Source of the DNA: Pseudolabrys sp035718275 | GTDB taxonomy: Bacteria; Pseudomonadota; Alphaproteobacteria; Rhizobiales; Xanthobacteraceae | DNA length: 64,000 nucleotides | Direction: 5' to 3' | Assembly (NCBI GenBank): GCA_035718275.1 | Contig: DASTHI010000033.1 | Span: 61,743-125,742 of the forward strand | In this document: piece after piece, positions 50,979 through 59,933 of the stretch | Numbering within the stretch: position 1 is the stretch's first letter | Layout: the number at the start of each line of letters is the position of its first letter | Notes under the pieces: generated by a model | Told to the model about the DNA's origin: nothing | Databases searched by the model: none | The model's input: the letters and a program-made list of their open reading frames with translations, nothing else | Position numbers and translations under genes: made by a program

Positions 50979-52229
50979 ATGGCCGTGCAGTCGGTGAGCG
51001 AGAGGACAGTGGGGACTAGCGCGTGGCGCACACCGCTCGTCATCATCGTCTGCGGCTGCCTGATCGGCGCAATCGGATTTGGACCGCGCGCTGCTTTGGG
51101 CCTTTTCCTCACGCCCATGTCGTCGGCCTACAGCTGGGGCCGAGATGTCTTTGCGCTGGCGTTGGCAATTCAGGTGCTGATCTGGGGCGCCGCGACGCCG
51201 TTTGCCGGCGCTATCGCGGATCGCTTCGGTTCACTGCCCGTGCTCGCGACAGGCGCGGTGCTTTATTTCGCCGGGCTCGCGCTGATGGCGAACTCAACCA
51301 CTCCGGCCATGCTCGACTTCTCTGCCGGTGTTTTGACTGGACTGGGCATCGCGGGGACGTCGTTCACGCTTGTGCTCGCGTCATTCAGCAAATTGATGCC
51401 CATCGAATGGCGAGGTTTTGCCTTTGGTGTCGGCACGGCTGCAGGATCATTCGGCCAGTTTTTGTTTTCGCCGCTTGCCGTAGGTCTCATCGGGCTTCTC
51501 GGCTGGCAGCATGCGCTGTTCGCGCTCGGGCTCCTGACGTTGTTGATGATTCCTTGCGCATTCGGCGTGCGCACGCCTCCGATGGACATGACCGCCTCGC
51601 CGGGCGAAGCAAAAAAACAATCGCTCGTGCAGGCACTCTCGGAAGCATTCGGACATCGCAGTTATGTTCTGCTGGTGCTCGGATTTTTTACCTGCGGCTT
51701 CCAATTGCTGTTCATCACAGTGCATCTGCCCGCTTATCTCGTCGACCGGGGCTTGTCTGTCGATGCTGGCGCCTGGACGATCGGCATCATTGGCCTGTTC
51801 AATATTGTCGGTTCTGTTGCCGCCGGCTGGCTCGGCGACCGGATGCCTAAACGCTACCTTCTCTCCGTGATTTATCTGCTGCGATCGCTTGCCGTGGTGG
51901 CGTTCATCAGTCTTCCTGTCACAGCGCTATCGGCAGTTGTCTTCGGCGCAATCATGGGCCTGCTCTGGCTCTCGACGGTGCCGCCAACATCCGGGCTCGT
52001 CGCGCTGATGTTCGGCACGCGTTGGATGGCGACATTGTTCGGCTTCGCGTTCTTCAGCCACCAGGTGGGCGGATTTCTCGGCGTTTGGCTGGGCGGCGTG
52101 CTGTTCGAAAGAACGGGTTCTTACCAAGTCATCTGGTGGCTCTCGGTTGCCCTCGGCGTCGTGTCTGCCATCATCAACCTGCCGATCGTGGAAAAACCGG
52201 TCGCCCGCGGCGAGCCCGTGCCAGCCTAA
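50979..52229 (+). CDS. MFS transporter
   Basis: A 12-helix major facilitator of 416 residues. The cytosolic loop motif GAIADRFGSLPVL lies between helices 2 and 3, and GWLGDRMPKRYLL is the equivalent in the second half. It resembles the monocarboxylate/oxalate-type subfamily, but the substrate is unknown. ATG 50979 has GGGAG seven bases before it; a GTG at 50946 would add 11 residues. The EcfG-like element lies upstream. Confidence 0.87.
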   Translation: MAVQSVSERTVGTSAWRTPLVIIVCGCLIGAIGFGPRAALGLFLTPMSSAYSWGRDVFALALAIQVLIWGAATPFAGAIADRFGSLPVLATGAVLYFAGLALMANSTTPAMLDFSAGVLTGLGIAGTSFTLVLASFSKLMPIEWRGFAFGVGTAAGSFGQFLFSPLAVGLIGLLGWQHALFALGLLTLLMIPCAFGVRTPPMDMTASPGEAKKQSLVQALSEAFGHRSYVLLVLGFFTCGFQLLFITVHLPAYLVDRGLSVDAGAWTIGIIGLFNIVGSVAAGWLGDRMPKRYLLSVIYLLRSLAVVAFISLPVTALSAVVFGAIMGLLWLSTVPPTSGLVALMFGTRWMATLFGFAFFSHQVGGFLGVWLGGVLFERTGSYQVIWWLSVALGVVSAIINLPIVEKPVARGEPVPA

Positions 52230-52288
52230 GCGCTTGCGCCCGGATGCGGCCCGCGCCATGAATGCGCGGACTAACGGACGAGGCATGC

Positions 52289-53272
52289 GTGGCATTCAAG
52301 GCAATCGTCATTGAGAAGGCGGACGGCGGCACGAAAGCTGCGCTCGCCGATTTCGATGAAGCCAATCTGATGGATGGCGATGTGACCGTCCGCGTCGCGT
52401 ACTCGACGCTCAACTACAAGGATGGGCTTGCCATCACCGGGAAAGGCCCGGTCGTGAGACGGTTCCCGATGATCGCCGGCATCGATTTTTCAGGAACAGT
52501 CGAAACCTCGGCACATGCCGGGTGGCGGCCCGGCGACAAGGTCATTCTCAATGGATGGGGCTGCGGCGAAACACATCTCGGCGCCTACGCCGAAAAGGCG
52601 AGGGTGAAAGGCGATTGGCTGGTTCCGCTTCCGCAAAGCATGAGCGAACGCGACGCGATGGCGATCGGCACCGCAGGCTATACCGCGATGCTTGCAGTCA
52701 TGGCCCTCGAAGATCATGGGCTGAAGCCGACGGACGGTCCCGTCGCCGTGACCGGCGCGGCGGGCGGGCTCGGCTCGGTTGCAATCGCGATTTTATCCCG
52801 CCGAGGCTTCGCCGTGCACGCCGTCACCGGGCGGCCGAACGAAAGCGGCTATCTGAAGGAATTGGGCGCCACCGAGATCGTGGAGCGCAAAGAGCTCGCC
52901 GGACCCGCCAGGCCGTTGGCCAAGGAGCGATGGGCTGGCGCGATTGATGCCGTGGGGTCCACGACGCTTGCGAACCTGCTCTCCATGACGCGCTATGGCG
53001 GCGCTGTCGCCGCATGCGGATTGGCTGGAGGTATGGATCTGCCGGCGTCGGTGGCCCCATTTATTTTGCGGGCTGTGTGTCTTTACGGCATCGATTCCGT
53101 CATGTGCCCGTTGGAACGCAGACGTCAGGCGTGGAAAAGGCTGGAAACGGACCTCGACCGCCAAAAACTGGCCACGATGACCCGGGAAATAGGCTTGGGC
53201 GACGTGATCCGGGTAGCGCCAGAAATCCTTTCCGGGCACGTACGCGGGCGTGTCGTGGTCAAGATCGGGTAA
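52289..53272 (+). CDS. Acrylyl-CoA reductase family NADPH oxidoreductase (AcuI/YhdH)
   Basis: A medium-chain zinc-less dehydrogenase of 327 residues. Visible are the N-terminal NYKDGLAITGKGPVVRRFP, IAGIDFSGTV and the Rossmann segment VTGAAGGLGSVAIAIL, with SVMCPLERRRQAW near the C-terminus; all fit AcuI/YhdH, which reduces acryloyl-CoA with NADPH. GTG 52289 has GAGG six bases ahead. It follows the MFS gene by 59 bases. Confidence 0.9.
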   Translation: MAFKAIVIEKADGGTKAALADFDEANLMDGDVTVRVAYSTLNYKDGLAITGKGPVVRRFPMIAGIDFSGTVETSAHAGWRPGDKVILNGWGCGETHLGAYAEKARVKGDWLVPLPQSMSERDAMAIGTAGYTAMLAVMALEDHGLKPTDGPVAVTGAAGGLGSVAIAILSRRGFAVHAVTGRPNESGYLKELGATEIVERKELAGPARPLAKERWAGAIDAVGSTTLANLLSMTRYGGAVAACGLAGGMDLPASVAPFILRAVCLYGIDSVMCPLERRRQAWKRLETDLDRQKLATMTREIGLGDVIRVAPEILSGHVRGRVVVKIG

Positions 53273-53370
53273 ACACATTCAGGATTTGTCGACGAAAGCA
53301 GTGCATAATTCGTTAGCCCTGAAAATCGGGCCGCGTGTGCTGTAAACTGTTGCGTATTCGGAGTTCGGGG

Positions 53371-53835
53371 ATGCTGCGTCATTTCGCATTTTCGGTCGGC
53401 TTGTTGGCGGCGATGCCGGCCCTGGCGGGCGAGATGAACGCCGATGAGGCTCGCCGTTTCGTGGTCGGCAAGACATTCAGCTACACCTGCTTCGAAGGTA
53501 CCCGCGGGCAGGGACGCGTGAATTCCGACGGCTCGGTCGTCGGCTCGATCCAATTCCAGGGCACGGGTCAGGTCCGCTATGCGCGGCTGCCGGCCGACAC
53601 GTTGCAGGTCAAGGGCGAGTCCGTCTGCGCATCACTACGCGGCATGCCGATCCAGCCGTGCTTCTATCTCGAGCGCACGAGTGAAAACAGCTTCCGCGGA
53701 TCGGTGTCGGGGCTCGGCTTTGCCTATTGCGAATTCACCCGGCATCCAGGGCGGGCGACGGTTGCGCACACCGCGCGGCGGTCGCACGCACAACCGCTCG
53801 GGCTACGTCCGTCGCTAACTGCCGACAACAACTGA
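53371..53835 (+). CDS. Exported hypothetical protein
   Basis: A protein of 154 residues with a Sec signal peptide (about 1-19, cut after ALA) and four cysteines in the mature part, so two disulfides are possible. Repeated glycine/polar segments (GTRGQGRVNSDGSVVGSIQFQG) resemble small beta proteins. No family is recognised. GGAG lies before ATG 53371. The last 30 residues are basic and may be a non-conserved tail. Confidence 0.65.
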   Translation: MLRHFAFSVGLLAAMPALAGEMNADEARRFVVGKTFSYTCFEGTRGQGRVNSDGSVVGSIQFQGTGQVRYARLPADTLQVKGESVCASLRGMPIQPCFYLERTSENSFRGSVSGLGFAYCEFTRHPGRATVAHTARRSHAQPLGLRPSLTADNN

Positions 53836-53930
53836 TCCTCGCATCTTCGGCAAAAAGATCATCGCGGGTAGTGACGCGCGATACATCTGGTCCGCGCGAT
53901 CGCGCGTTTAATCCACGGCTGTTCGCGGGT

Positions 53931-54437
53931 TCAGCCGATGTCAAGTCGGAATGGATGGCCTTCGGTCGCGGCATCCCCGCTTCCGATTGCCTCGATCGCC
54001 TTTATCATCCGCCCACCCCGGTTGAGCAGGCGATCGGCGATCGAAACGATGCGCGCATTCGGCTGCGCCGTGCGGGACGCGCGGCGGATGTCCCAGGCGA
54101 TCTGCATCTCGTCGCGCTGCGGATTGAGAGCGCATGCAGCCACGTAGGCTCCGGCCGTCGATCGGCTGATGCCCGCAAAACAGTGCACCACCATCGGCGC
54201 CGTGCGATCCCAGGCTCTCACGAATTCGATGAGCTGCTGCACATGTTCGTGCGCCGGGATGGTGTAGCCGTCCATCGGCGTCGTGATGTCATCAACCGCC
54301 AGCACAAGATGATTTTCGGGTGCGATGTGGACGGGGCGCTGCACGCGATCCACCAGTCGCAGCAGGGTGACGATGTGACGCGCACCGGTTTCGTCAACCG
54401 TGGCGTGAAGTCGGGCAAGCGAGCAGACGTGAATCAT
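53931..54437 (-). CDS. Tyrosine/dual-specificity phosphatase-like protein
   Basis: A 168-residue protein with the phosphatase loop H85-C86-FAGIS-R92 (CX5R) and an upstream Asp-containing region (LAVDD) that could supply the general acid. This is the small cytosolic PTP/DSP fold; substrates are unknown. It is the last gene of a leftward run after the HD protein (41-base gap). Confidence 0.87.
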   Translation of the reverse strand: MIHVCSLARLHATVDETGARHIVTLLRLVDRVQRPVHIAPENHLVLAVDDITTPMDGYTIPAHEHVQQLIEFVRAWDRTAPMVVHCFAGISRSTAGAYVAACALNPQRDEMQIAWDIRRASRTAQPNARIVSIADRLLNRGGRMIKAIEAIGSGDAATEGHPFRLDIG

Positions 54438-54478
54438 TTCCGACTGAATCTATGTTTCCCGATAGGCGATGAAAAGGC

Positions 54479-55102
54479 TTACGCGCGAAGAAGCTTTACG
54501 AATCGTTCCTGGTAACGCGCTTGAGCGGTTTCGGCTGGCCAGGGGCTGAGATAGTCGCGCTCGAGCACTGCGGAAAATTTCGGCGGCGGGCCGAAGAATC
54601 TCCGGGCTTCTTCATCGGAAAAGCCGGCGAGGCGGGTCGCTTCGAGATAGGCGGCACTGCGGTCGGCGGCCTTGATCAGCTGCTGCACTGGCTCCGCCAG
54701 CCTCGCGGGGAGTCCAAAACGCAGGTGGATCGCGGCGAGCAGCCGTTTCTCGACTGACTTGTAACCATCGCCGATTACGGCTTTGAACGGAGAAATCATG
54801 TCACCGATCACATATTCCGGTGCATCGTGAAGAAGCAAGGCGAGCCGGCCGGTGCGGTCGAGTCGCGCAACCCTAACCCGCGCGAGGGCCTCGACAAGCA
54901 AAGCATGTTGCGCCACCGAAAAGATATGCGCGCCTTGAGTCTGGCCGTTCCAGCGTGCGACGCGAGCGAGCCCATGCGCAATGTCTTCGATCTCGATGTC
55001 GAGCGGGGAGGGATCGAGCAGATCGAGCCGGCGGCCCGAAAGCATCCGCTGCCACGCCCGCGGCGCAGTTTCGGGGCTACGCGCTCTGGCCGGCTTTCTC
55101 AT
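54479..55102 (-). CDS. HD-domain hydrolase, YfbR-like
   Basis: A 207-residue HD-family protein. Metal-binding residues appear as H59 and H66 in HIFSVAQHALLVE and the H92-D93 pair in LLLHDAPEYVIGD. The spacing resembles YfbR-type 5'-deoxyribonucleotidases. The start ATG 55102 overlaps the tag stop by four bases (ATGA). Nucleotide hydrolysis in a repair operon would fit but is not shown. Confidence 0.87.
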   Translation of the reverse strand: MRKPARARSPETAPRAWQRMLSGRRLDLLDPSPLDIEIEDIAHGLARVARWNGQTQGAHIFSVAQHALLVEALARVRVARLDRTGRLALLLHDAPEYVIGDMISPFKAVIGDGYKSVEKRLLAAIHLRFGLPARLAEPVQQLIKAADRSAAYLEATRLAGFSDEEARRFFGPPPKFSAVLERDYLSPWPAETAQARYQERFVKLLRA

Positions 55103-55707
55103 CTTTTTTTGGCGAGCTTCGCGACTGCGGCGTGGCGGTGGCAGGTGACCAGGTGATCGTTGACCATGCCCACCGCCTGCATAAAAGCATAGACGATCGT
55201 CGGTCCGACAAATTTGAAGCCTTGCGATATGAGCTGCTTCGATATTTTTCGCGACAGCTCGGTTTCCGCCGGCACCTGCCTGGTCGTACGGAACTTGTTG
55301 ATCCTCGGCCTGCCATCGAGGTGATCCCACAAGAAATGTGAAAAGCCCGGACCGCTCTCCATAATCCTGAGCCAGGCACGTGCCGAGAGCACTGCACCTT
55401 CGATCTTGGCGCGGTTGCGCACGATGCCCGCATCCTTCAATAGGGATTCGATCTTGCGTTTTGGGTAGCGCGCTATCTTCTCCGGATCGAATCCATCGAA
55501 GGCGCGGCGGAAGTCATCGCGCTTGCGCAGGATCGTGATCCACGAAAGACCGGCCTGGAAGCCGTCAAGCACAAGCTTCTCGAAAAGCGCGCGGTCATCG
55601 TATTCGGGTACGCCCCATTCGTCGTCATGATAGGCGACGTAGAGCGGGTCCTGTTTCGGCCACGGGCAGCGGAGGAGGCCGTCGGGATGGAGAACCGGCT
55701 TGCTCAT
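55099..55707 (-). CDS. tag: DNA-3-methyladenine glycosylase I
   Basis: Tag, 202 residues, excises 3-methyladenine from DNA. The N-terminal LRCPWPKQDPLYVAYHDDEWG, the centre LVLDGFQAGLSWITILRKR and the C-terminal QGFKFVGPTIVYAFMQAVGMVNDH, with the zinc ligands Cys and His, are characteristic. It overlaps both neighbours by four bases and is therefore the middle gene of a tightly coupled operon with ygfZ and the HD gene. Confidence 0.95.
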   Translation of the reverse strand: MSKPVLHPDGLLRCPWPKQDPLYVAYHDDEWGVPEYDDRALFEKLVLDGFQAGLSWITILRKRDDFRRAFDGFDPEKIARYPKRKIESLLKDAGIVRNRAKIEGAVLSARAWLRIMESGPGFSHFLWDHLDGRPRINKFRTTRQVPAETELSRKISKQLISQGFKFVGPTIVYAFMQAVGMVNDHLVTCHRHAAVAKLAKKR

Positions 55708-56594
55708 GAACCAGCTTTCGACTCACCCGGCCAGTCGAATTTCGCCCAGTCCGGCTTCACGAGGCGAATCGGAATCCCGCCCGCCTCGAAGGTCGATCCG
55801 GCGGCGATGGCGTCGCCGGCACGATCCAGCCGGACCAGCGCAACGCCGCGGCCTTTTGCGGTCGAGCCGAGCATGCCGACCTGCTTCTCACCCGCCATGA
55901 TGGGCAGCCCAGAACTCGGGGCGAATTCATCATAAGCGATCGGCACGACGCGGCTGCGTGCGCTGGCGCGATGCTCGACCCGGGAAACGACTTCCTGCCC
56001 GACATAGCAGCCCTTGTCGAAATCGACGCCATTGAGCTGATCCATGTCCGCCTCATGCGGAAAAGTGTCGCCATAGGTGAAATCGAGCCCGCCGCGCGGG
56101 ATGCCGAGTGCGATGCGATGGGCTTCGTAATCTTGGGGCGTTCCAAGCGCGATACCGAGATCGGTTGCCGCTTCGGCCGCAAGGTGCGGGGGCAGCATGA
56201 TGCGCGAACCGAGCGTCGGCAGGCGCGGATCCGGATAGCTCAGGCCGAACTCGCTCTCCGCCGCACCGTCCCAGACTGCCAGGACGCCAAGCACTTCGGA
56301 GAGGTCCTCGCAAATGACCTTGGCCCGCAGCTTGTAGAAATTGAGCTTCTCCACCAGCGTGGGGGCGAGCGCCCGCGGACAGTCGAGAAAAAAGCCGCCG
56401 CCATCCTCGGCCGGCGCTTCCGCCACAATGAAGTCGGCGATGATCTTGCCTTGCGGCGTGAGCAGGGCGGCGTAGCGGGGGCGGCCGGGCGCTACTTTTG
56501 TCATGTCAGTCGTGACGAGGCCATTGAGGAAACGCCGCGCATCCTCGCCAACGACTTTGACGACCCCCCGCTCGGACAGAAGTGCTGACTGCAT
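55704..56594 (-). CDS. ygfZ: Folate-binding YgfZ-family protein
   Basis: A 296-residue YgfZ/GcvT-like protein that binds tetrahydrofolate and assists iron-sulfur cluster repair or assembly. The signature K194-GCYVGQE-201 carries the conserved Cys. AGGAAAGAGAT precedes ATG 56594, which fits the ygfZ start better than frames further upstream. It is the first gene of ygfZ-tag-HD, whose starts and stops overlap by four bases. Confidence 0.92.
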   Translation of the reverse strand: MQSALLSERGVVKVVGEDARRFLNGLVTTDMTKVAPGRPRYAALLTPQGKIIADFIVAEAPAEDGGGFFLDCPRALAPTLVEKLNFYKLRAKVICEDLSEVLGVLAVWDGAAESEFGLSYPDPRLPTLGSRIMLPPHLAAEAATDLGIALGTPQDYEAHRIALGIPRGGLDFTYGDTFPHEADMDQLNGVDFDKGCYVGQEVVSRVEHRASARSRVVPIAYDEFAPSSGLPIMAGEKQVGMLGSTAKGRGVALVRLDRAGDAIAAGSTFEAGGIPIRLVKPDWAKFDWPGESKAGS

Positions 56595-56758
56595 ATCTCT
56601 TTCCTGTGCCTTCTTATTAGTCTCTTGCCAGAACTCACGCCGGAACGTAAGCGCAGTGCGCGCGGTCGTCCAAGGCTTGTCCCCCGCGGGAAAGCGAGGG
56701 CCTCGCGCCGCCTTCAATCTGTATTGAGGCGTGCCGAGTGCGTCCTGGCAGACCGAGC

Positions 56759-58099
56759 ATGGCGATGGGCGAGAGTTTCGATCTGATCCTCAAGGGCGGG
56801 ACCGTCGTCAACCATGACGGCGAGGAACGACGTGACATCGGCATTCGCGCTGGACGTTTCGCCGGAATCGGCGACCTCTCCCGCGCTTCGGCTGGGGAGA
56901 TTGTGGACTGTCGGGGGCTGCACGTGCTGCCCGGCGTCATAGACACCCAGGTTCATTTCCGCGAGCCGGGGCTCACGCACAAGGAAGACCTGGAAACCGG
57001 CTCGTTGTCGGCTGTCATGGGCGGCGTCACCGCGGTTTTTGAAATGCCGAACACCGAACCGCTCACGGTCAGTGCCGAGACGCTGGCCGACAAAGTCCGG
57101 CGCGCGCACCACCGGATGCACTGCGACTTTGCATTTTTTCTGGGAGCAACAGCCGAGAACACCGCGCATCTCGCCGAGCTCGAGCGCCTGCCGGGCTGTG
57201 CCGGCATCAAGGTGTTCATGGGCTCGTCCACGGGCTCGCTGCTCGTTGCGGACGACGCTGGTCTGAGCTCGGTGCTAAAGGCGATCCGGCGACGCGCCTC
57301 TTTCCACGCCGAAGACGAGCCGCGCCTCCAAGAGCGCAGGAATTTGCGTATCGACGGCGATCCGCGCTCCCATCCCATGTGGCGCGATGATGTCGCCGCT
57401 CTCAAGGCAACGCAGCGCCTCGTCACGATCGCGCGGGAGACCGGTGCGCGCGTGCATGTCCTTCACGTCTCGACTGTGCAGGAGATCGAATTTCTTGCCG
57501 CGCACAAGGACGTCGCTTCTGCCGAAACGACACCACATCATCTCACGCTGGAGGCGCCCGGCTGCTACGAGCGGCTTGGCACGCGCGCGCAGATGAATCC
57601 GCCCGTGCGGGATGCCGTGCACCGCGCCGGTATATGGACTGGGGTCGAGAACGGCGTCATCGACGTGCTTGGGTCCGATCACGCCCCGCATACGCGGGAG
57701 GAAAAGCAGAAAGTCTATCCGGCGAGCCCGTCAGGCATGACCGGTGTGCAGACGCTCGTTCCTGTCATGCTCGATCACGTGAATGCAGGCAGGCTGTCGC
57801 TGCTCCGTTTTGTCGATCTGACCAGCGCCGGGCCTGCGCGCCTGTTCGGAGTGGCCGCCAAGGGCCGGATCGCAGTCGGCTATGATGCCGATGTCACGGT
57901 GGTCGATCTCAAGCGCCGCGAAACGATTACCGATCAATGGATCGCCTCGCGCGCGGGCTGGACGCCTTACGATGGTCTTGTCGTGACCGGCTGGCCCGTC
58001 GGCACGTTCGTGCGCGGCCGCAAGATTATGTGGGAGGGAGAACTCACTCTGCCGGCGCAAGGCGAGCGTGTCAGGTTCCTGGAGACGCTGGCGACCTGA
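56759..58099 (+). CDS. Dihydroorotase-like amidohydrolase with a changed metal site
   Basis: A 446-residue cyclic amidohydrolase close to class I dihydroorotases (KVFMGSSTGSLL, TTPHHLTLEAP, VLGSDHAPHT). Metal residues visible are H66, K151, H183, H236 and D307, but the first His of the usual HxH pair is Gln64 (DTQVHFREPG). Annotated as PyrC in relatives, it may act on hydantoin- or dihydropyrimidine-like rings instead or have lower activity. ATG 56759 starts in-frame; ATG 56765 is close. No pyrB is adjacent. Confidence 0.85.
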   Translation: MAMGESFDLILKGGTVVNHDGEERRDIGIRAGRFAGIGDLSRASAGEIVDCRGLHVLPGVIDTQVHFREPGLTHKEDLETGSLSAVMGGVTAVFEMPNTEPLTVSAETLADKVRRAHHRMHCDFAFFLGATAENTAHLAELERLPGCAGIKVFMGSSTGSLLVADDAGLSSVLKAIRRRASFHAEDEPRLQERRNLRIDGDPRSHPMWRDDVAALKATQRLVTIARETGARVHVLHVSTVQEIEFLAAHKDVASAETTPHHLTLEAPGCYERLGTRAQMNPPVRDAVHRAGIWTGVENGVIDVLGSDHAPHTREEKQKVYPASPSGMTGVQTLVPVMLDHVNAGRLSLLRFVDLTSAGPARLFGVAAKGRIAVGYDADVTVVDLKRRETITDQWIASRAGWTPYDGLVVTGWPVGTFVRGRKIMWEGELTLPAQGERVRFLETLAT

Positions 58100-58130
58100 A
58101 CCGCGCGAGTGCTTGTGGGTACGACGCGTT

Positions 58131-58397
58131 TTATTGGCGCGGCTGTTGAAGGGAAAATTCGCGATTGCGGACGCGAGAGCCGAGGCCGTCGGCAAAAACG
58201 GCAGCCGCATCTTCGCCATAGGTCGTCACGAGCTCCGCTAGGGCCAGGAAAAGGCAGGCCTGCGCCAGACAATCGCCGTCGATGCCGTCGAGCCGCGCTT
58301 CAGCCCAAGCTTCCTGCAGGTAGCCCAATGCTACCGCCTTCTGCTCGCGATCGGACGTTTTCTCGCGCGATTCACTCGAGCCCTCAACGATTGGCAT
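58131..58397 (-). CDS. Conserved hypothetical protein with a CtrA-like site upstream
   Basis: An 88-residue helical protein. The core YLQEAWAEARLDGIDGDCLAQACLFLAL followed by ELVTTYGEDA recalls a conserved Hyphomicrobiales protein of unknown function. No signal peptide. ATG 58397 is chosen; GTG 58406 is just upstream. The sequence TTAACC-N6-TTAA-like at 58486-58501 lies about 90 bases before it. It is convergent with the dihydroorotase-like gene. Confidence 0.65.
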   Translation of the reverse strand: MPIVEGSSESREKTSDREQKAVALGYLQEAWAEARLDGIDGDCLAQACLFLALAELVTTYGEDAAAVFADGLGSRVRNREFSLQQPRQ

Positions 58398-58485
58398 GCA
58401 GGTCACGTCCCCGGCGTGTCCTGACGGACACCCTTTTTTTGTCCCGCGGCGACGTTAGCACGCGGACTTCGTCCGGGCAGGCAAA

Positions 58486-58501
58486 TTAAAGAAAAGGTTA
58501 A
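58486..58501 (-). promoter_or_regulatory. CtrA-like binding site
   Basis: On the minus strand this 16-base element reads TTAACCTTTTCTTTAA, close to the alphaproteobacterial CtrA pattern (TTAA-N7-TTAA, often TTAACC first), although the outer spacing is eight. It lies about 90 bases before the 88-residue gene. Unproven. Confidence 0.35.
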
Positions 58502-58511
58502 TCCGGCGCGC

Positions 58512-58898
58512 CTAATTCGCGTATCGCGCTGTGATATCGCGCGCGATCTTTGCGCCTTCATCGAGATAGCGCCGGATTGCGAGGTCAGCCGCCGGCGTGC
58601 ACGTGCGGTAGGTCTGCTGGAAGCCGAGATAACCGCGGTTGAAGCTCGCCACGATTTTCCGGCGGCGCTCGCCGCTTGGCGCCTCGGCTTCGATCAAAGC
58701 CTGCATCTCGTTGCGCCACTTGGCCCCCTCATTGGCCCCACAGACCGCGCGCAGATAATGTAAAGCACCCATGATCTCTCCGAGCCGCTGCAGATCTCCG
58801 TCGAAAGGAGCCGGCGTTTCATTCTGCGCCCGGACGGCCGCGGTCAGACAAAGCAGGATCGAGCAGATAGTCAGAAGTTTTTTCACGCGCGGTCCCAT
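58512..58898 (-). CDS. TIGR02301 family exported protein
   Basis: A protein of 128 residues with a signal peptide (about 5-27) and the TIGR02301 core LQRLGEIMGALHYLRAVCG, then RGYLGFQQTYRTCTPAADLA and IRRYLDEGAKIARDI. Two Cys lie in the mature part and could form a disulfide. The family is restricted to alphaproteobacteria, mainly Hyphomicrobiales, which supports the taxonomic guess. ATG 58898 gives the normal signal; function unknown. Confidence 0.88.
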   Translation of the reverse strand: MGPRVKKLLTICSILLCLTAAVRAQNETPAPFDGDLQRLGEIMGALHYLRAVCGANEGAKWRNEMQALIEAEAPSGERRRKIVASFNRGYLGFQQTYRTCTPAADLAIRRYLDEGAKIARDITARYAN

Positions 58899-58947
58899 GT
58901 GTCGCGAAGATATGCGCCGCGGCGAGGCCGACCGCAAGCGGAACAGT

Positions 58948-59391
58948 CTAGCGCTTCGCTGCGATCAGCGCAGCGGCAGACTCCACGATTTCAGCAAGGC
59001 CTTCGGTCGTCGCGTAGCCGGAGAGTCCGGACGGGTCAATCCAGCGGGCGTCATCGAGTTCCTCGCTGAGAACCGGCTCGCCTGACGCCCAGCGGGCGGC
59101 AAAGCAGAGGATGACGAAATGCCGTTTGATGCGGCCTTCGTCGTCAGCCGCGATGACTTCTCGGTATCCCGCAAGTCCCAGCGGTTCGATGGACAGCGAA
59201 GTCTCTTCGCGCACCTCGCGGACCACAGCATCGGCAAGAGATTCTCCGGTTTCCACGATGCCGCCCGGCAACGTGTAGAGATTCATGGCGGGATTGCGGG
59301 CGCGGCGGACGATGAGCACCTTGCCCTCGCGCAGGATGGCGGCGCTAACGGCGAGATAGGGGCGCTGCGGATAGATTCTCTGCTCGGCCAC
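58948..59391 (-). CDS. NUDIX hydrolase
   Basis: A 147-residue NUDIX protein. The box spans 44-66 (GIVETGESLADAVVREVREE), with all catalytic Glu and Arg present; the final Gly is Ser. Substrate unknown: ADP-ribose or nucleotide-type. The start is GTG 59391, five bases after the upstream gene's stop. It precedes the TIGR02301 gene by 49 bases. Confidence 0.88.
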   Translation of the reverse strand: MAEQRIYPQRPYLAVSAAILREGKVLIVRRARNPAMNLYTLPGGIVETGESLADAVVREVREETSLSIEPLGLAGYREVIAADDEGRIKRHFVILCFAARWASGEPVLSEELDDARWIDPSGLSGYATTEGLAEIVESAAALIAAKR

Positions 59392-59396
59392 GCGAT

Positions 59397-59933
59397 CTAT
59401 CGTTTCATCAATTGATCGACGAGTGCCTGCGGCGAGGGCGCATGTGTCACGTCGGCTTCGCCGCTGATGATTGCGCCGGCGCGCGCGATCAGGGGCTTTA
59501 ACCACCGCGTGGCATTTCCCGCAAGGGCGGTGACGGTCTCGGCGCGAAGATCGGCGTTCATAGCGGCTTTGGTCGCCTCGAGCACGACAGTCATCGTGAC
59601 CGCCAGCGTGTCGAGACTGCTGCGGAGATTGGGATCGGCGCTTTCGTATGCCGCGATTGCAAGGTTTCGCGTGCGAAAGCGCGACGTGCGAAAATGCTCC
59701 CGATAGCTCTTTGGCTCCCACGCGAGAAAATCCGCGCGAAATTCCGGAGCGCTCGTCAGCATTTCGAGCAGCATGACGGCTTCGTTGAAGCGGTTAAGGT
59801 AGTCGGTCGCAAGCCCCGTCTCCGGATTGATATTGGCGTCGGACACGCGCAGACCGGCATCGATCGCATGATCGATCGCATGTGTGTCACTCTGTGCCTG
59901 AACCGCGGCAGTGTGGTCGTGATTTCTAGGCAA
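59397..59933 (-). CDS. Conserved hypothetical helical protein
   Basis: A 178-residue protein, mainly helical, with FNEAVMLLEMLTSAPEFRADFLAW and SYREHFRTSRFRTRNLAIAAYE. I know it only as a conserved protein adjacent to NUDIX genes in Hyphomicrobiales; no motif suggests an activity. It ends five bases before the NUDIX start, so the two are probably cotranscribed. Confidence 0.7.
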   Translation of the reverse strand: MPRNHDHTAAVQAQSDTHAIDHAIDAGLRVSDANINPETGLATDYLNRFNEAVMLLEMLTSAPEFRADFLAWEPKSYREHFRTSRFRTRNLAIAAYESADPNLRSSLDTLAVTMTVVLEATKAAMNADLRAETVTALAGNATRWLKPLIARAGAIISGEADVTHAPSPQALVDQLMKR

